Assembly (NCBI RefSeq): GCF_052180275.1
Contig: NZ_CP197465.1
Span: 3,224,001 to 3,288,000, forward strand
Direction of reading: 5' to 3'
Length of the DNA stretch: 64,000 bases
From: Kumtagia sp052180275
GTDB lineage: Bacteria > Pseudomonadota > Alphaproteobacteria > Rhizobiales > Rhizobiaceae
Part shown: positions 27,489 to 35,842 of the stretch, one piece after another
How the letters are laid out: each line of letters begins with the position of its first letter
Position numbering within the stretch: position 1 is the stretch's first letter
Translations under genes and position numbers: made by a program
Notes under the pieces: generated by a model
Told to the model about the DNA's origin: nothing
Database searches by the model: none
What the model saw: the letters and a program-made list of their open reading frames with translations, nothing else

Positions 27489-28388
27489 ATGAACGCCCCG
27501 CTCAATCATCCGCTTCCACTTCTCGATCTCGACGTGCTGCGCACTTTTGTGGCAATCGCCGAAACGGGCAGCTTCACCATTGCCGCCACCGCAGTGTTCC
27601 GTACGCCCTCGGCCGTTTCGATGCAGATCAAGAAGCTCGAGGATATCCTTGGCCGCTCTGTCTTCACACGTGATGCACGCTCCGTGACTCTGACCACGGA
27701 TGGCGAGATGCTGCTCGGCTATGCCCGGCGGCTGCTCGCCATCAACCGCGAGGCAGTGTCGAAATTCATCATCCCCGACATCGTCGGCGTGGTGCGCCTC
27801 GGTTCGCCGGACGACTACGGCGAGCGGGTGCTGCCGCACGTGCTGAAGCGCTTCGCGCAGTCGCATCCGTCGATCGCGGTCGATGTCACCATCGATCAGA
27901 GCATCAATCTGCGCCGCCGCATGGACGACCGCGCGCTGGACATCACGCTGCTCACCAATTCCTACCGCACCAGCGCGCTCGGCGCCGAAGTGCTGCTCAC
28001 CGAGCCGATCGTCTGGGCCGGCGCCAAGGGCGGTTGCGCGCATATGCGCGAGCCTCTGCCAGTGTCTCTATGGGAAGAGGGCTGTGCCTGGCGGGCCAAC
28101 GCGCTGGATGCCCTCGGCAGGGAGGGGCGCAACTACCGCGTCGCCTATATGAGCGCCCACACCGCCGGGCAACGCGCCGCGATCCAGGCGGATCTCGCGG
28201 TCGCACCCCTGCCGAAATCGTTCCTCGGCAGCGATATGGTCGAGCTTGGCGCCAAGGACGGCATGCCTGAGATCGGCACCTACAATCTCGCAATGGTCGT
28301 GTCGCCGGACGCCAGCGCGCCGGTCAAGGCGGTCGCCGACCATATACGCGCCACCTTCGAGGCGTTCCGGAATACGGGAAAGTTCTGA
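27489..28388 (+). CDS. LysR-family transcriptional regulator
   Basis: 299 residues. The N-terminal winged helix is clear (LDLDVLRTFVAIAETGSFT, TAVFRTPSAVSMQIKKLE), followed by a LysR substrate domain (VRLGSPDDYGERVLPHVL). The ATG at 27489 matches the usual short leader before LDVLRTF; 27471 is an alternative. It lies between two minus-strand DUF1127 genes and diverges from the first, so it probably controls at least that gene. Confidence 0.85.
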   Translation: MNAPLNHPLPLLDLDVLRTFVAIAETGSFTIAATAVFRTPSAVSMQIKKLEDILGRSVFTRDARSVTLTTDGEMLLGYARRLLAINREAVSKFIIPDIVGVVRLGSPDDYGERVLPHVLKRFAQSHPSIAVDVTIDQSINLRRRMDDRALDITLLTNSYRTSALGAEVLLTEPIVWAGAKGGCAHMREPLPVSLWEEGCAWRANALDALGREGRNYRVAYMSAHTAGQRAAIQADLAVAPLPKSFLGSDMVELGAKDGMPEIGTYNLAMVVSPDASAPVKAVADHIRATFEAFRNTGKF

Positions 28389-28453
28389 CCGCGGACTTGC
28401 GGAACCGGAAGACGCTCTACCTTCATCCGATCCCGCGATCCGTGAATGGCCGC

Positions 28454-28639
28454 TCAGCGCAGCGTCTTCAGGTAGACGCTGCGGATGTTCGTCGCCATGC
28501 GGGACTCAGGGCTGGCCGGCCAGCCGATGTCCTTCTGAAGTTCCGGCGGAAGCGCGTTCATTTCGCGGATCGCCAGCCGGCTGCGGCGCGCCATGCGGAG
28601 AGCGGCGCCAAACCGGCCGATATCATGCAGTATCGACAT
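28454..28639 (-). CDS. DUF1127 mini-protein (second copy)
   Basis: 61 residues, with the core LPPELQKDIGWPASPE and an N-terminal half rich in Arg (GAALRMARRSRLAIREMN). The start at 28639 is preferred because a GGAG site lies 6 bp upstream; three in-frame ATGs are clustered there. It has the same length and similar core as the protein at 27072-27257 and converges on the LysR gene. The pair probably arose by duplication. Confidence 0.8.
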   Translation of the reverse strand: MSILHDIGRFGAALRMARRSRLAIREMNALPPELQKDIGWPASPESRMATNIRSVYLKTLR

Positions 28640-28822
28640 TTCCATCTCCATCGCGTGTCGCGGCTTCCGGACCATCCGGGAAGCCGATCGCGAGCGGAGG
28701 TATGCCGTGTGTTTGTTTCTGCCCGATTGCGCCCGAAAGCACCTTCGTTTCAGCAAATGCTTATTTGCGGAAACATTCGTATGCAAATGAATTGGTGCGG
28801 CGCAATATTGGTGATGCGGCGC

Positions 28823-28942
28823 CTATTCGCGGTTGCGTCGGGCCGCGCGAACGGCGGCGGGTGGCGACGTCGCCAGCGGTCTGCCGGGCAGCAGCCTCAC
28901 CTGCTCGGCGAGTTTCGGAAAGGGATCGACCTTATTGGGCAG
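28823..28942 (-). pseudogene. Detached 3'-end copy of the RamA-like activase gene
   Basis: Read on the minus strand, 40 codons begin LPNKVDPFPKLAEQV, identical to the C-terminal tail of the RamA-like protein at 29699-31768. They end RAARRNRE then TAG, matching its RAARRARE and stop. The first 44 bp are 42/44 identical at DNA level; the rest has diverged and lost about 10 codons. There is no start or upstream part of the gene. The SAM methyltransferase gene (28957-29694) lies exactly between this tail and the intact gene. Confidence 0.8.
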
Positions 28943-28956
28943 CGAGCGAGATTGCC

Positions 28957-29694
28957 CTATCTAGCCAAGGTTTCGGCGATTGCGACCGCGCCCGGAACGG
29001 GGAGCGCGAGGATTGGTTTGGCGTCGCGGAAGCATGGCGGAAGCCGCGTCGCATCATAGGAGCGGCTGACCCCGATCAGCGCCACCAGTTCGTCGAAACA
29101 ATCGAACGGAAGGTCGGCCTGCGGTTTGGGGGCGTCAATCCCGGCCGCATAATGATGGCGATTGATCGGGCTGTCCAGCGGGACGATCCGGTCGGACGAG
29201 GTGTGGCTGATACGCCGGAAGCCGAAGATGGTGAAGCTCGCGATGAGCTTCTTCTCAAATAGCTGCTTCAGCGCCAGATACATCTCCAGCGTCGTCATAT
29301 GGTTGGTGTGCCCGCTCCAATCCGACCAATACAGCTTGACGCCCATTGCGGCCAGCGGCCCGTCGCAGTCGAACCAGGGCTGGCGGACCAGCACGAACTC
29401 CGAGCTGATGGAAGCGGCGGTGCGCAGGATCTGTCCGGCGATCTTCGGCGAGGGAATGTGCTCCAGGACATGCGCGATCAACGAGAAGCGCGCCTTGCCC
29501 TTGAAGGACATCGGCAGCGTCAGGTCGGCAAGCTCGGCTGTAAAACCCTTTTCGCGGGTGGCCGCCACCTTCACCGGATCGAGGTCCACGCCTATGCCGT
29601 TGACGCCGCCGAGCCGCTCCATCGCGAACTTGATGGAGCCTCCCGAGGAACAGCCGAAGTCGACGAAATCGTAGGGCGCGAGATCGATCGTCAC
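28957..29694 (-). CDS. Class I SAM-dependent methyltransferase
   Basis: 245 residues. FVDFGCSSGGSIKFAMERLG is motif I and GIGVDLDPVKVAATREKG the acidic motif; LIAHVLEHIPSP follows as in many class I methyltransferases. The C-terminal half (KLYWSDWSGHTNHMT) is not family-diagnostic. It starts 4 bp after the RamA-like gene and ends 14 bp before a detached copy of the RamA tail, so it looks like a later arrival at this spot. The substrate is unknown. Confidence 0.75.
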   Translation of the reverse strand: MTIDLAPYDFVDFGCSSGGSIKFAMERLGGVNGIGVDLDPVKVAATREKGFTAELADLTLPMSFKGKARFSLIAHVLEHIPSPKIAGQILRTAASISSEFVLVRQPWFDCDGPLAAMGVKLYWSDWSGHTNHMTTLEMYLALKQLFEKKLIASFTIFGFRRISHTSSDRIVPLDSPINRHHYAAGIDAPKPQADLPFDCFDELVALIGVSRSYDATRLPPCFRDAKPILALPVPGAVAIAETLAR

Positions 29695-29698
29695 GCCG

Positions 29699-31768
29699 TC
29701 ACTCCCGCGCCCGGCGCGCCGCGCGGTCCTCGCGGGAACGCCGGCGCGGGCCGCCGTCGCCCGGATCGCCGCCGGTCTCGTTCAGCTTGCGCGGCGGAAG
29801 TTTTACCTGCTCGGCGAGTTTCGGAAACGGATCGACCTTGTTGGGCAGGGCCATCGCGTCGATGAACAATTGCTGGAACTGCGGCTCCAGTGCGGTCTCG
29901 ATCTTCTCGATCCTCGACACTTCCTGCTCGATCTCCCGGCGGTGCTCGCGGTTCAGCAGTGCCATCAAAGCGCCGGTGCCCGCTGCATTGCCAACCGCCT
30001 TGACCTCGGAAAGTGCGCAGTCGGGAATGATACCGAGCACCATCGCATATTTCGGGTCGATGAAGGAGCCGAAGGCGCCGGCGAAGCGGATCGTGTCCAC
30101 CTCGGTCACGCCCTGCTTGTCCATCAACAGCTTGATGCCGGCATAGAGCGCCGCCTTGGCAAGCTGAATGGCGCGGATGTCGTTCTGTGTCACGGTGATG
30201 CGCGGCTCGCCGTCGCGCAGCAGGTAGGACCATGTGCGGCCGTTCTGGATGATGCGTGGGCTCTTGGTCGCCAGACCGCCGTCGATCACGCCGTCTTCGG
30301 AAATGACGCCGGAGAGGTACATCTCGGCGACCACTTCGATGATGGCCGAGCCGCAGATGCCGGTCACGCCGGTCGCTTTCGCGTCGTCCTCGAACCCGTC
30401 CTCGTCCGACCATTTGTCGACGCCGATGACGCGGTATTTCGGCTCCAGCGTGTCCGGATCGATGCGCACGCGCTCGATGGCGCCGGGGGCGGCGCGCTGG
30501 CCCGACGAGATTTCCGCGCCCTCGAAGGCCGGCCCCGTGGGTGAGGACGCCGCAACGACGCGCTGCCGGTTGCCCAGCACGATCTCGGCGTTGGTGCCGA
30601 CGTCGACCAGCAGCATCATGCGGTCCTGGCGGTACGGCCCTTCGGACAGCGTTGCGCCGGCGGCATCGGCGCCGACATGGCCGGCGATGCAGGGCAGGGT
30701 ATAGAGACGCGCGCCCGGGCTGACTTCGATGCCGATCTCATGCGCCCAGAATTGCATCGAGCCGGAAACGGCCAGCGCAAACGGCGCCTGGCCGAGTTCG
30801 GTCGGGTCTATGCCAAGGAACAGATGGTGCATGATCGGGTTGGCGACGAAGACGCAGTCGAAGATGTCGTGGCGGTCGACACCGCTCTCGGCGCAGACTT
30901 TTCCGATCAGCTCGTTCACCGCGTCGCGGACCGCCTTGGTCATAGCGCCTTGTCCGTCCGGGTTCATCATGACGTAGGAGACGCGGCTCATCACGTCTTC
31001 GCCGAAGCGGATCTGTGGGTTTGGCGCTCCTGCCGACGCGACGATGCGGCCCGACAGCAGCGACACCAGGTGCATGGCGATCGTCGTTGAGCCGATGTCG
31101 CAGGCGATGCCATAGGCTTCGTTCTTCAGGCCGGGATAAAGTGCGATGATGAAAGGCCGCGACGATTCCATGTCGCGGTGGATGGCGGCGGTCACCGCCC
31201 AGTTCTCCTTGCGCAGGATCTTCTGGACCTGCGAGACCAGATGCGGCGCGACCAGCAGGTCCTTCCAGCCCCAGTCCTTGGCGAGCATCGCCTTGAGGCG
31301 ATCGAGGTCGCCGAGTGGTTTGTGCATGTCGGGTTCGTCGACCTCGACGTAGCACATCTGCACGGCGGCGTTGCGCTCGATGACACGGTCGGTCGCGGCC
31401 TTGCGGATGGTCTGTGCGTTGATGACCGTGTCCTGCGGCACGTCGATGACGAGGTCGCCCTGAACTGTGGCCGAACAGGAGAGGCGGCGACCTTCGGGCA
31501 AGCCGCGCACCCGCTCGTAACGCTCCTCCTTCGGGCCCTTGGGCGATATGTGGTCGAGCGCCGAGACGATCTTGTGTTTGGCGAAATTGCCTTCCTGCAC
31601 CTCGACCTGGCAGCGGCCGCAGGTGGCACGCCCGCCGCAGACGGATTCAACGTAGACGCCGAGCGAGCGCGCCGCGTCGAGCACCGGCGTGCCGACGGGA
31701 AAACGCCCGCGCTTGCCGGAGGGCATGAAAAGGACGAGGGGGTCGGTAATGTTTGCGGGGGAGTTCAA
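29699..31768 (-). CDS. RamA-like corrinoid activation protein (2Fe-2S plus ASKHA, DUF4445 type)
   Basis: 689 residues. The N-terminal 2Fe-2S ferredoxin domain has C44-x5-C50-x2-C53 (CGGRATCGRC) and a fourth cysteine at C98. A linker domain follows, then an ASKHA ATPase-like domain beginning ACDIGSTTIAMHLVSLLSG near residue 222. Such proteins use ATP and a low-potential electron to return oxidised Co(II) corrinoid to Co(I). The start is a TTG at 31768; starting at the next Met (31726) would cut the first ferredoxin strand. The partner is presumably the corrinoid protein at 45965-46660. A detached copy of its 3' end lies at 28823-28942. Confidence 0.85.
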   Translation of the reverse strand: MNSPANITDPLVLFMPSGKRGRFPVGTPVLDAARSLGVYVESVCGGRATCGRCQVEVQEGNFAKHKIVSALDHISPKGPKEERYERVRGLPEGRRLSCSATVQGDLVIDVPQDTVINAQTIRKAATDRVIERNAAVQMCYVEVDEPDMHKPLGDLDRLKAMLAKDWGWKDLLVAPHLVSQVQKILRKENWAVTAAIHRDMESSRPFIIALYPGLKNEAYGIACDIGSTTIAMHLVSLLSGRIVASAGAPNPQIRFGEDVMSRVSYVMMNPDGQGAMTKAVRDAVNELIGKVCAESGVDRHDIFDCVFVANPIMHHLFLGIDPTELGQAPFALAVSGSMQFWAHEIGIEVSPGARLYTLPCIAGHVGADAAGATLSEGPYRQDRMMLLVDVGTNAEIVLGNRQRVVAASSPTGPAFEGAEISSGQRAAPGAIERVRIDPDTLEPKYRVIGVDKWSDEDGFEDDAKATGVTGICGSAIIEVVAEMYLSGVISEDGVIDGGLATKSPRIIQNGRTWSYLLRDGEPRITVTQNDIRAIQLAKAALYAGIKLLMDKQGVTEVDTIRFAGAFGSFIDPKYAMVLGIIPDCALSEVKAVGNAAGTGALMALLNREHRREIEQEVSRIEKIETALEPQFQQLFIDAMALPNKVDPFPKLAEQVKLPPRKLNETGGDPGDGGPRRRSREDRAARRARE

Positions 31769-31795
31769 GGTGCTCTCAGCTTTCTAACCGGCGAC

Positions 31796-32194
31796 TTAAG
31801 GCACATGGTCGAAGACATTTTCTTCATGGATCCGAAAGACGACTTGTTCCGGAAAGCCTCGTCCAACTGACGGGGCGGCCCTCACGAACGGACTGTTCAG
31901 ATGCTCCGACGCAAACTCTATGGCCACTTCGTCGGATCGGAAGGTGAATCGTCCGATCTGCAATCCAATAAGCCGCCAGAGCTGTTCTACAGCACCCGAG
32001 CGTCTGGCAATGTCAAATTCACAGTCCTTCCCATCGTTCAGCGAATTGGAGAACTGGAAGTCGATAAAGAATTCGACTGACAGATTCCAACCGCGACGAG
32101 CTAGAATGAAGTTGAACCTGACGCTGTCGGATTTGATTTCGATGCTATCGAGAAAGCCTCCCGTTGCCAGTTCCGTGTATGTGGCTTCAACCAC
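31796..32194 (-). CDS. Hypothetical protein
   Basis: 132 residues from a GTG at 32194 (a TTG at 32251 is also open). The sequence has an acidic, beta-strand-like pattern (GFLDSIEIKSDSVRFNFILA, FFIDFQFSNSLNDG) and lower GC than its neighbours, which suggests later acquisition. It starts 7 bp after the stop codon of the detached methyltransferase tail (32202-32318) and precedes the RamA-like gene by 27 bp. I do not recognise the family. Confidence 0.5.
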   Translation of the reverse strand: MVEATYTELATGGFLDSIEIKSDSVRFNFILARRGWNLSVEFFIDFQFSNSLNDGKDCEFDIARRSGAVEQLWRLIGLQIGRFTFRSDEVAIEFASEHLNSPFVRAAPSVGRGFPEQVVFRIHEENVFDHVP

Positions 32195-32201
32195 CAGAAC
32201 G

Positions 32202-32318
32202 CTACCCTTTCGCCATCCTTGCCTCACGCTCACCGTCCCGAGGGTAACCAACTGCAGCGGTGCCGTCGTCTGCGCCTAGGGTGACCACCGCCATGGGTGG
32301 CGGGGCAGCGTGTGCGCC
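32202..32318 (-). pseudogene. Detached 3'-end copy of the methyl-THF methyltransferase gene
   Basis: Minus-strand codons read GAHAAPPPMAVVTLGAD and end REARMAKG then TAG. They match the intact gene's C-terminus GEHAAPAPVAVVTPGAE and REARMGRG then stop, with one codon inserted. Upstream of this the similarity stops. The Uma2-family gene lies between this tail and the intact methyltransferase gene. Confidence 0.8.
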
Positions 32319-32371
32319 AGAAGGCAGGAATAGAAAGAGGGAATGGGACATATGCCGAGATACCATACAAA

Positions 32372-32995
32372 TTACTGTTCCATGACAGGCACGAGGCCCT
32401 CGAAGATGTCGGCGAGCTTAAGCGTCACGCCGATCTCCGGGATCTCGAAGCTGTCATCGCTGTTGGAGAAGATGCGCACGGTCGGTGCTTCGCCAGGGCG
32501 GCGCGTATGGATTTGAACACGAAACTTCTCGGGGTCGATAATCAGCACATGGGCGATCGTCGCGATCTGCCAATACTCCGTGATCTTTCCCGCGAGGTCG
32601 AACGTCCTGGTCGAAGGTGACAGAACCTCCGCGACCAGTTTCGGGTTCTCGAAGATGAAATCATCATCAATCTTCGTACCGCAATCGACAACGAGGTCGG
32701 GGAACCGGATTTGGGATGGCCCCGTTTTCACCGCCGCGTCGTTGGCAAATGCCTTGCACGGACCACCCCGAAGCTGATTTCCGACAAGACTGAAGAGGTT
32801 GCCGCTCGCCATATTGTGACGGCGGCTGGCACCCGTCATCATAACGGGAGCAGTTGCTCCCGGCAGCATAATCGGCACGGGCTCGCGCTTCAGCATGGGG
32901 ACGCCGTCAACGAGTTCGTACTTTTCCTCCTGGTGCTCGTTCCAGGCGAAGAACTCGTCGACAGTCCATTTCCGTTGCTTTTGAGCGATGGTCAT
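32372..32995 (-). CDS. Uma2-family (PD-(D/E)XK nuclease-like) protein
   Basis: 207 residues. EKYELVDGVPML near the N-terminus, RFPDLVVDCG and PKLVAEVLSPST are the conserved Uma2/DUF820 segments; they supply the D and ExL positions of a restriction-endonuclease-like core. The family is abundant in cyanobacteria and sporadic elsewhere, and is often mobile, with unknown biology. Here it interrupts a corrinoid C1 gene row, between the methyltransferase gene and a detached copy of its tail. Confidence 0.85.
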   Translation of the reverse strand: MTIAQKQRKWTVDEFFAWNEHQEEKYELVDGVPMLKREPVPIMLPGATAPVMMTGASRRHNMASGNLFSLVGNQLRGGPCKAFANDAAVKTGPSQIRFPDLVVDCGTKIDDDFIFENPKLVAEVLSPSTRTFDLAGKITEYWQIATIAHVLIIDPEKFRVQIHTRRPGEAPTVRIFSNSDDSFEIPEIGVTLKLADIFEGLVPVMEQ

Positions 32996-33053
32996 CTAGG
33001 TCTACGGCCTGCAATCGCTGACGGGTTCATGATAACCGCGCCGAAGCGCGGCG

Positions 33054-34028
33054 TCATCCCCGGCCCATCCGCGCTTCCCGCCCACCACGCCGGCGTCCGC
33101 CGGCTGCGGCCGCGCCTTCGGCGCCGGGCGTGACCACGGCCACCGGAGCAGGGGCAGCGTGTTCGCCCGGCTTGAAGTCCTTGTAGGTCTTGATCCAGGT
33201 CATGCAGTCACTGTCGGTGCCGTTGAGCACGTTGGCGGCGCGAACCGCTTCCATCTCCTGCGGACGGACCGGATTCATGATCGCAGAGGTCATGCCGGCG
33301 CCGATCACCATCGGGATGAAACCGGCATTGATGCCGTGGCGGTGTGGCAGGCCGAAGGAGATGTTGGAGAGCCCGCATGTGGTGTTGACCTTCAACTCCT
33401 CGCGCAGGCGGCGGAGCAGCGCAAAAACCTGGCGGCCGGCATCGCCCAATGCGCCGATCGGCATGACCAGCGGGTCGACAACGACGTCATGCGCCGGGAT
33501 GCCGAAGTCGGCGCAGCGCTCGACGATTTTTTTCGCCACCGCAAAGCGAACGTCGGGGTCCATCGAAATGCCGGTCTCGTCGTTGGAGATAGCCACGACA
33601 GGCACGTTGTATTTCTTCACCAGCGGCAGGATCGCCTCCAGCTTCTCCTCCTCGCCGGTGACGGAATTCACCAGCGGCCGGCCTTTCGCCACCTTCAGCG
33701 CAGCCTCGATCGCTGCCGAGACGGAACTGTCGATCGACAGCGGCAGGTCAACCGTGCGCTGCACGATTTCCAGCGTCTGGACAAGCAGCGCCGGTTCGGT
33801 CGCATTGGGATCGACGGCCGTGACGCCGGCATTGACGTCGAGCATGGTGGCGCCGGCGGCGGCCTGCTCGATCGCGTCCCTGATCACCGTTTCGAAGTTG
33901 CCGGCCGCCATCTCGGCAGCGAGTTTCTTGCGGCCAGTCGGGTTGATGCGCTCGCCGATCACGCAGAACGGCTGGTCGAAGCCGATGACGATTTCGCGGG
34001 TCGCCGAGGCGACGATGGTGCGTGTCAT
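33054..34028 (-). CDS. Methyl-THF:corrinoid protein methyltransferase (pterin-binding, MeTr/MetH-module-like)
   Basis: 324 residues with a DHPS-like TIM barrel: CVIGERINPTGRKKLA at the N-terminus, GATMLDVNAGV, LPLSIDSS, PLVNSVTG and DVVVDPLVMPIG, then TTCGLSNISFGLP. These are the pterin-binding signatures of MeTr enzymes and of the folate module of methionine synthase. It moves a methyl group between tetrahydrofolate and a separate corrinoid protein. The C-terminal tail is low-complexity (AAAAGGRRRGGREARMGRG). The start at 34028 follows GAGGAGAG. A perfect palindrome (34043-34064) lies just upstream, so it probably begins a new transcript. Confidence 0.88.
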   Translation of the reverse strand: MTRTIVASATREIVIGFDQPFCVIGERINPTGRKKLAAEMAAGNFETVIRDAIEQAAAGATMLDVNAGVTAVDPNATEPALLVQTLEIVQRTVDLPLSIDSSVSAAIEAALKVAKGRPLVNSVTGEEEKLEAILPLVKKYNVPVVAISNDETGISMDPDVRFAVAKKIVERCADFGIPAHDVVVDPLVMPIGALGDAGRQVFALLRRLREELKVNTTCGLSNISFGLPHRHGINAGFIPMVIGAGMTSAIMNPVRPQEMEAVRAANVLNGTDSDCMTWIKTYKDFKPGEHAAPAPVAVVTPGAEGAAAAGGRRRGGREARMGRG

Positions 34029-34042
34029 AAATCTCTCCTCGT

Positions 34043-34064
34043 GATATAAAGACTTCTTTATATC
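34043..34064. promoter_or_regulatory. SahR-like operator upstream of the methyltransferase gene
   Basis: A perfect palindrome with 10-bp arms, GATATAAAGA and TCTTTATATC, and a 2-bp CT spacer, 15 bp upstream of the start codon. A near-copy is upstream of the homocysteine S-methyltransferase gene (63877-63898). The pattern resembles operators of SahR, the S-adenosylhomocysteine-responsive ArsR-family regulator of methionine genes in Proteobacteria, as I recall it. No sahR gene is in the window. Confidence 0.7.
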
Positions 34065-34094
34065 GTTTTCGTTCTGGTTCAATCGGCGGCGCGC

Positions 34095-35195
34095 TTAATG
34101 CGCGGTTTTCACCATTTCCGCCTGCGTTTCGGTGATGTCGTCGTGCAGGATGTGGTCGAGCCGGTCGGCGACCATCTGGTCGTCGCGGCGCGCCTCGCGC
34201 TTCCACGGCTGGCGGCCCTTGAGCACGCCGGATTCGTCGACGATCTCGGCGACATACTCCTCCTGGCGGTAAGCCATCACATGGATGCCGGAAACGCCGG
34301 GGATTTCCTTCACCTCGTTGATGATGTCGATGCAGAGGCGCTTGCCTTCGGCCTTCTGGTCCTGGGCGCCTTCCAGCCGCTTGATGATCGCGTCGGGGAT
34401 GTGGATACCGGGCACGTTGGATCGGATCCATTTCGCCGTCTTGGCCGAAGCCAGCGGGCCGACGCCGCACAGGACGAAGACCTTTTCGGTCAGGCCGAGA
34501 TCGCGCGCCTTCTGCATGAAGGTCCTGAACATAGGTACGTCGAAGCAATACTGGCTCTGCACGAATTGCGCGCCGGCGGCGATCTTCTTGCCGAGATGGA
34601 TCGGGCGGAAATCATAAGGGGGGGCAAAGGGGTTGACCGCCGCGCCGAGGAAAAGCTGCGGCGGGGTGGTCAGCTTGCGGCCCGACAGGAACTTTCCGTT
34701 GTCGCGCATGATGCGGATGGTTTCCAGCAACGACATGGAGTCGAGGTCGAACACCGGCTTGGCGCCCGGCTGGTCGCCGGCTTGCACGCCGTCACCGGTC
34801 AGGCACAGCATGTTGGCGACGCCCATGGCAGCCCCCCCCAGCACGTCGCCCTGGATGGCGATGCGGTTCTTGTCGCGGCAGGCGATCTGCATGATCGGCG
34901 CATAGCCCATGCGGGTCAGCAGCGCGCAGATGCCGACTGACGACATGTGGCAGTTGGCGCCGGAAGCATCGACGGCATTGATGGCGTCGACCCAGCCATC
35001 GAAGACTTTCGCGCGGTTGTAGACGTCTTCCGGATCGGCGCTGTCGGGCGGGTTGAGCTCGGTGGTGACCGCGAACTCGCCACGCCGCAGCACGCGCTCG
35101 AGGCGCCCGCGCGAGGTATGGCCGGGCAGGGGATCGAGCGGCAGATGGATGCCGGCCGGGTTCTCGTCGCGCTGCGGGATGCGGGCGGCGCTCAT
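34095..35195 (-). CDS. metF: Methylenetetrahydrofolate reductase
   Basis: 366 residues. It has the MTHFR TIM-barrel pattern: FAVTTELNPPDSADPEDV, NMLCLTGDGVQAGDQPG and AGAQFVQSQYCFDVPMF, then ASAKTAKWIRSNVPGIHIP. It interconverts methylene-THF and methyl-THF. The start at 35195 overlaps the end of the upstream Cys-rich MTHFR partner gene by 4 bp. In this setting the direction may be reductive (for methionine) or oxidative (for methyl groups from methylated amines). Confidence 0.88.
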   Translation of the reverse strand: MSAARIPQRDENPAGIHLPLDPLPGHTSRGRLERVLRRGEFAVTTELNPPDSADPEDVYNRAKVFDGWVDAINAVDASGANCHMSSVGICALLTRMGYAPIMQIACRDKNRIAIQGDVLGGAAMGVANMLCLTGDGVQAGDQPGAKPVFDLDSMSLLETIRIMRDNGKFLSGRKLTTPPQLFLGAAVNPFAPPYDFRPIHLGKKIAAGAQFVQSQYCFDVPMFRTFMQKARDLGLTEKVFVLCGVGPLASAKTAKWIRSNVPGIHIPDAIIKRLEGAQDQKAEGKRLCIDIINEVKEIPGVSGIHVMAYRQEEYVAEIVDESGVLKGRQPWKREARRDDQMVADRLDHILHDDITETQAEMVKTAH

Positions 35196-35842
35196 GTGGC
35201 TGCCCCGGCCTTCGCGGCTTCCTTGACTGCTGCCGCCTGTGCGGTGACGCGCAGCCAGGCGGAGGTCTCGCGCAGCGACTGGTCGACCGGCTTCTGCACG
35301 GTCAGGATGGCGTCGCCCTTGACCATCTGGCGCGAGCCCTCCCAGCCCTTCACCCAGACGCACGGCATATCCGGCTCGACCTCGCAATTGCCGTTGGCGC
35401 GCACGCCGCCGCACGGCCCGTTGCGCAACTGTTTCGGGCAGTTCATCGGGCAGGACATGCCGGTGGAGGACAGCACGCACTGGCCGCACATGCGGCAGTC
35501 GAACATGAAACCCTTCACCCGCTTCTCGACGAATTTGACCGGCGCTTCGACGCGGCCGTAGCCGATGCCCTTCCACAGCGGATGCAGCATCAGGAACATG
35601 TCGGCGAAGCGGGCATAGAACCATTCGAGCAGGCGCGAGTGGCGGATCGCCCACAGCCGCACCGAATAGGAGCGCTGGACGCGCCGCTGCGGCGACACGT
35701 CGGCAGGTTTATAGTCGCTTTTAGGCGCAGCCTTCTTGACCTGCGTCGCTTGGGTTACGCCGCCGGACGCGGTGAGCGGAACAACAGGCGTGCCGTTGGA
35801 CGGCGCCGTGGCCGTGGTGGGATTCGGCTGGGTATCAGACAT
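35192..35842 (-). CDS. MTHFR C-terminal-domain protein (MetV-like, zinc/Fe-S cysteine cluster)
   Basis: 216 residues. The first 60 or so are low-complexity; the conserved part contains DCRMCGQCVLSSTGMSCPMN followed by CPKQLRNGPCGG, a cysteine cluster typical of the MTHFR_C (MetV-type) family that forms a complex with MetF in bacteria without the long-form enzyme. Overlaps of 4 bp with metF and 8 bp with the PF13769 gene indicate a tightly coupled operon. Metal type (Zn or Fe-S) cannot be told from sequence. Confidence 0.82.
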   Translation of the reverse strand: MSDTQPNPTTATAPSNGTPVVPLTASGGVTQATQVKKAAPKSDYKPADVSPQRRVQRSYSVRLWAIRHSRLLEWFYARFADMFLMLHPLWKGIGYGRVEAPVKFVEKRVKGFMFDCRMCGQCVLSSTGMSCPMNCPKQLRNGPCGGVRANGNCEVEPDMPCVWVKGWEGSRQMVKGDAILTVQKPVDQSLRETSAWLRVTAQAAAVKEAAKAGAAT

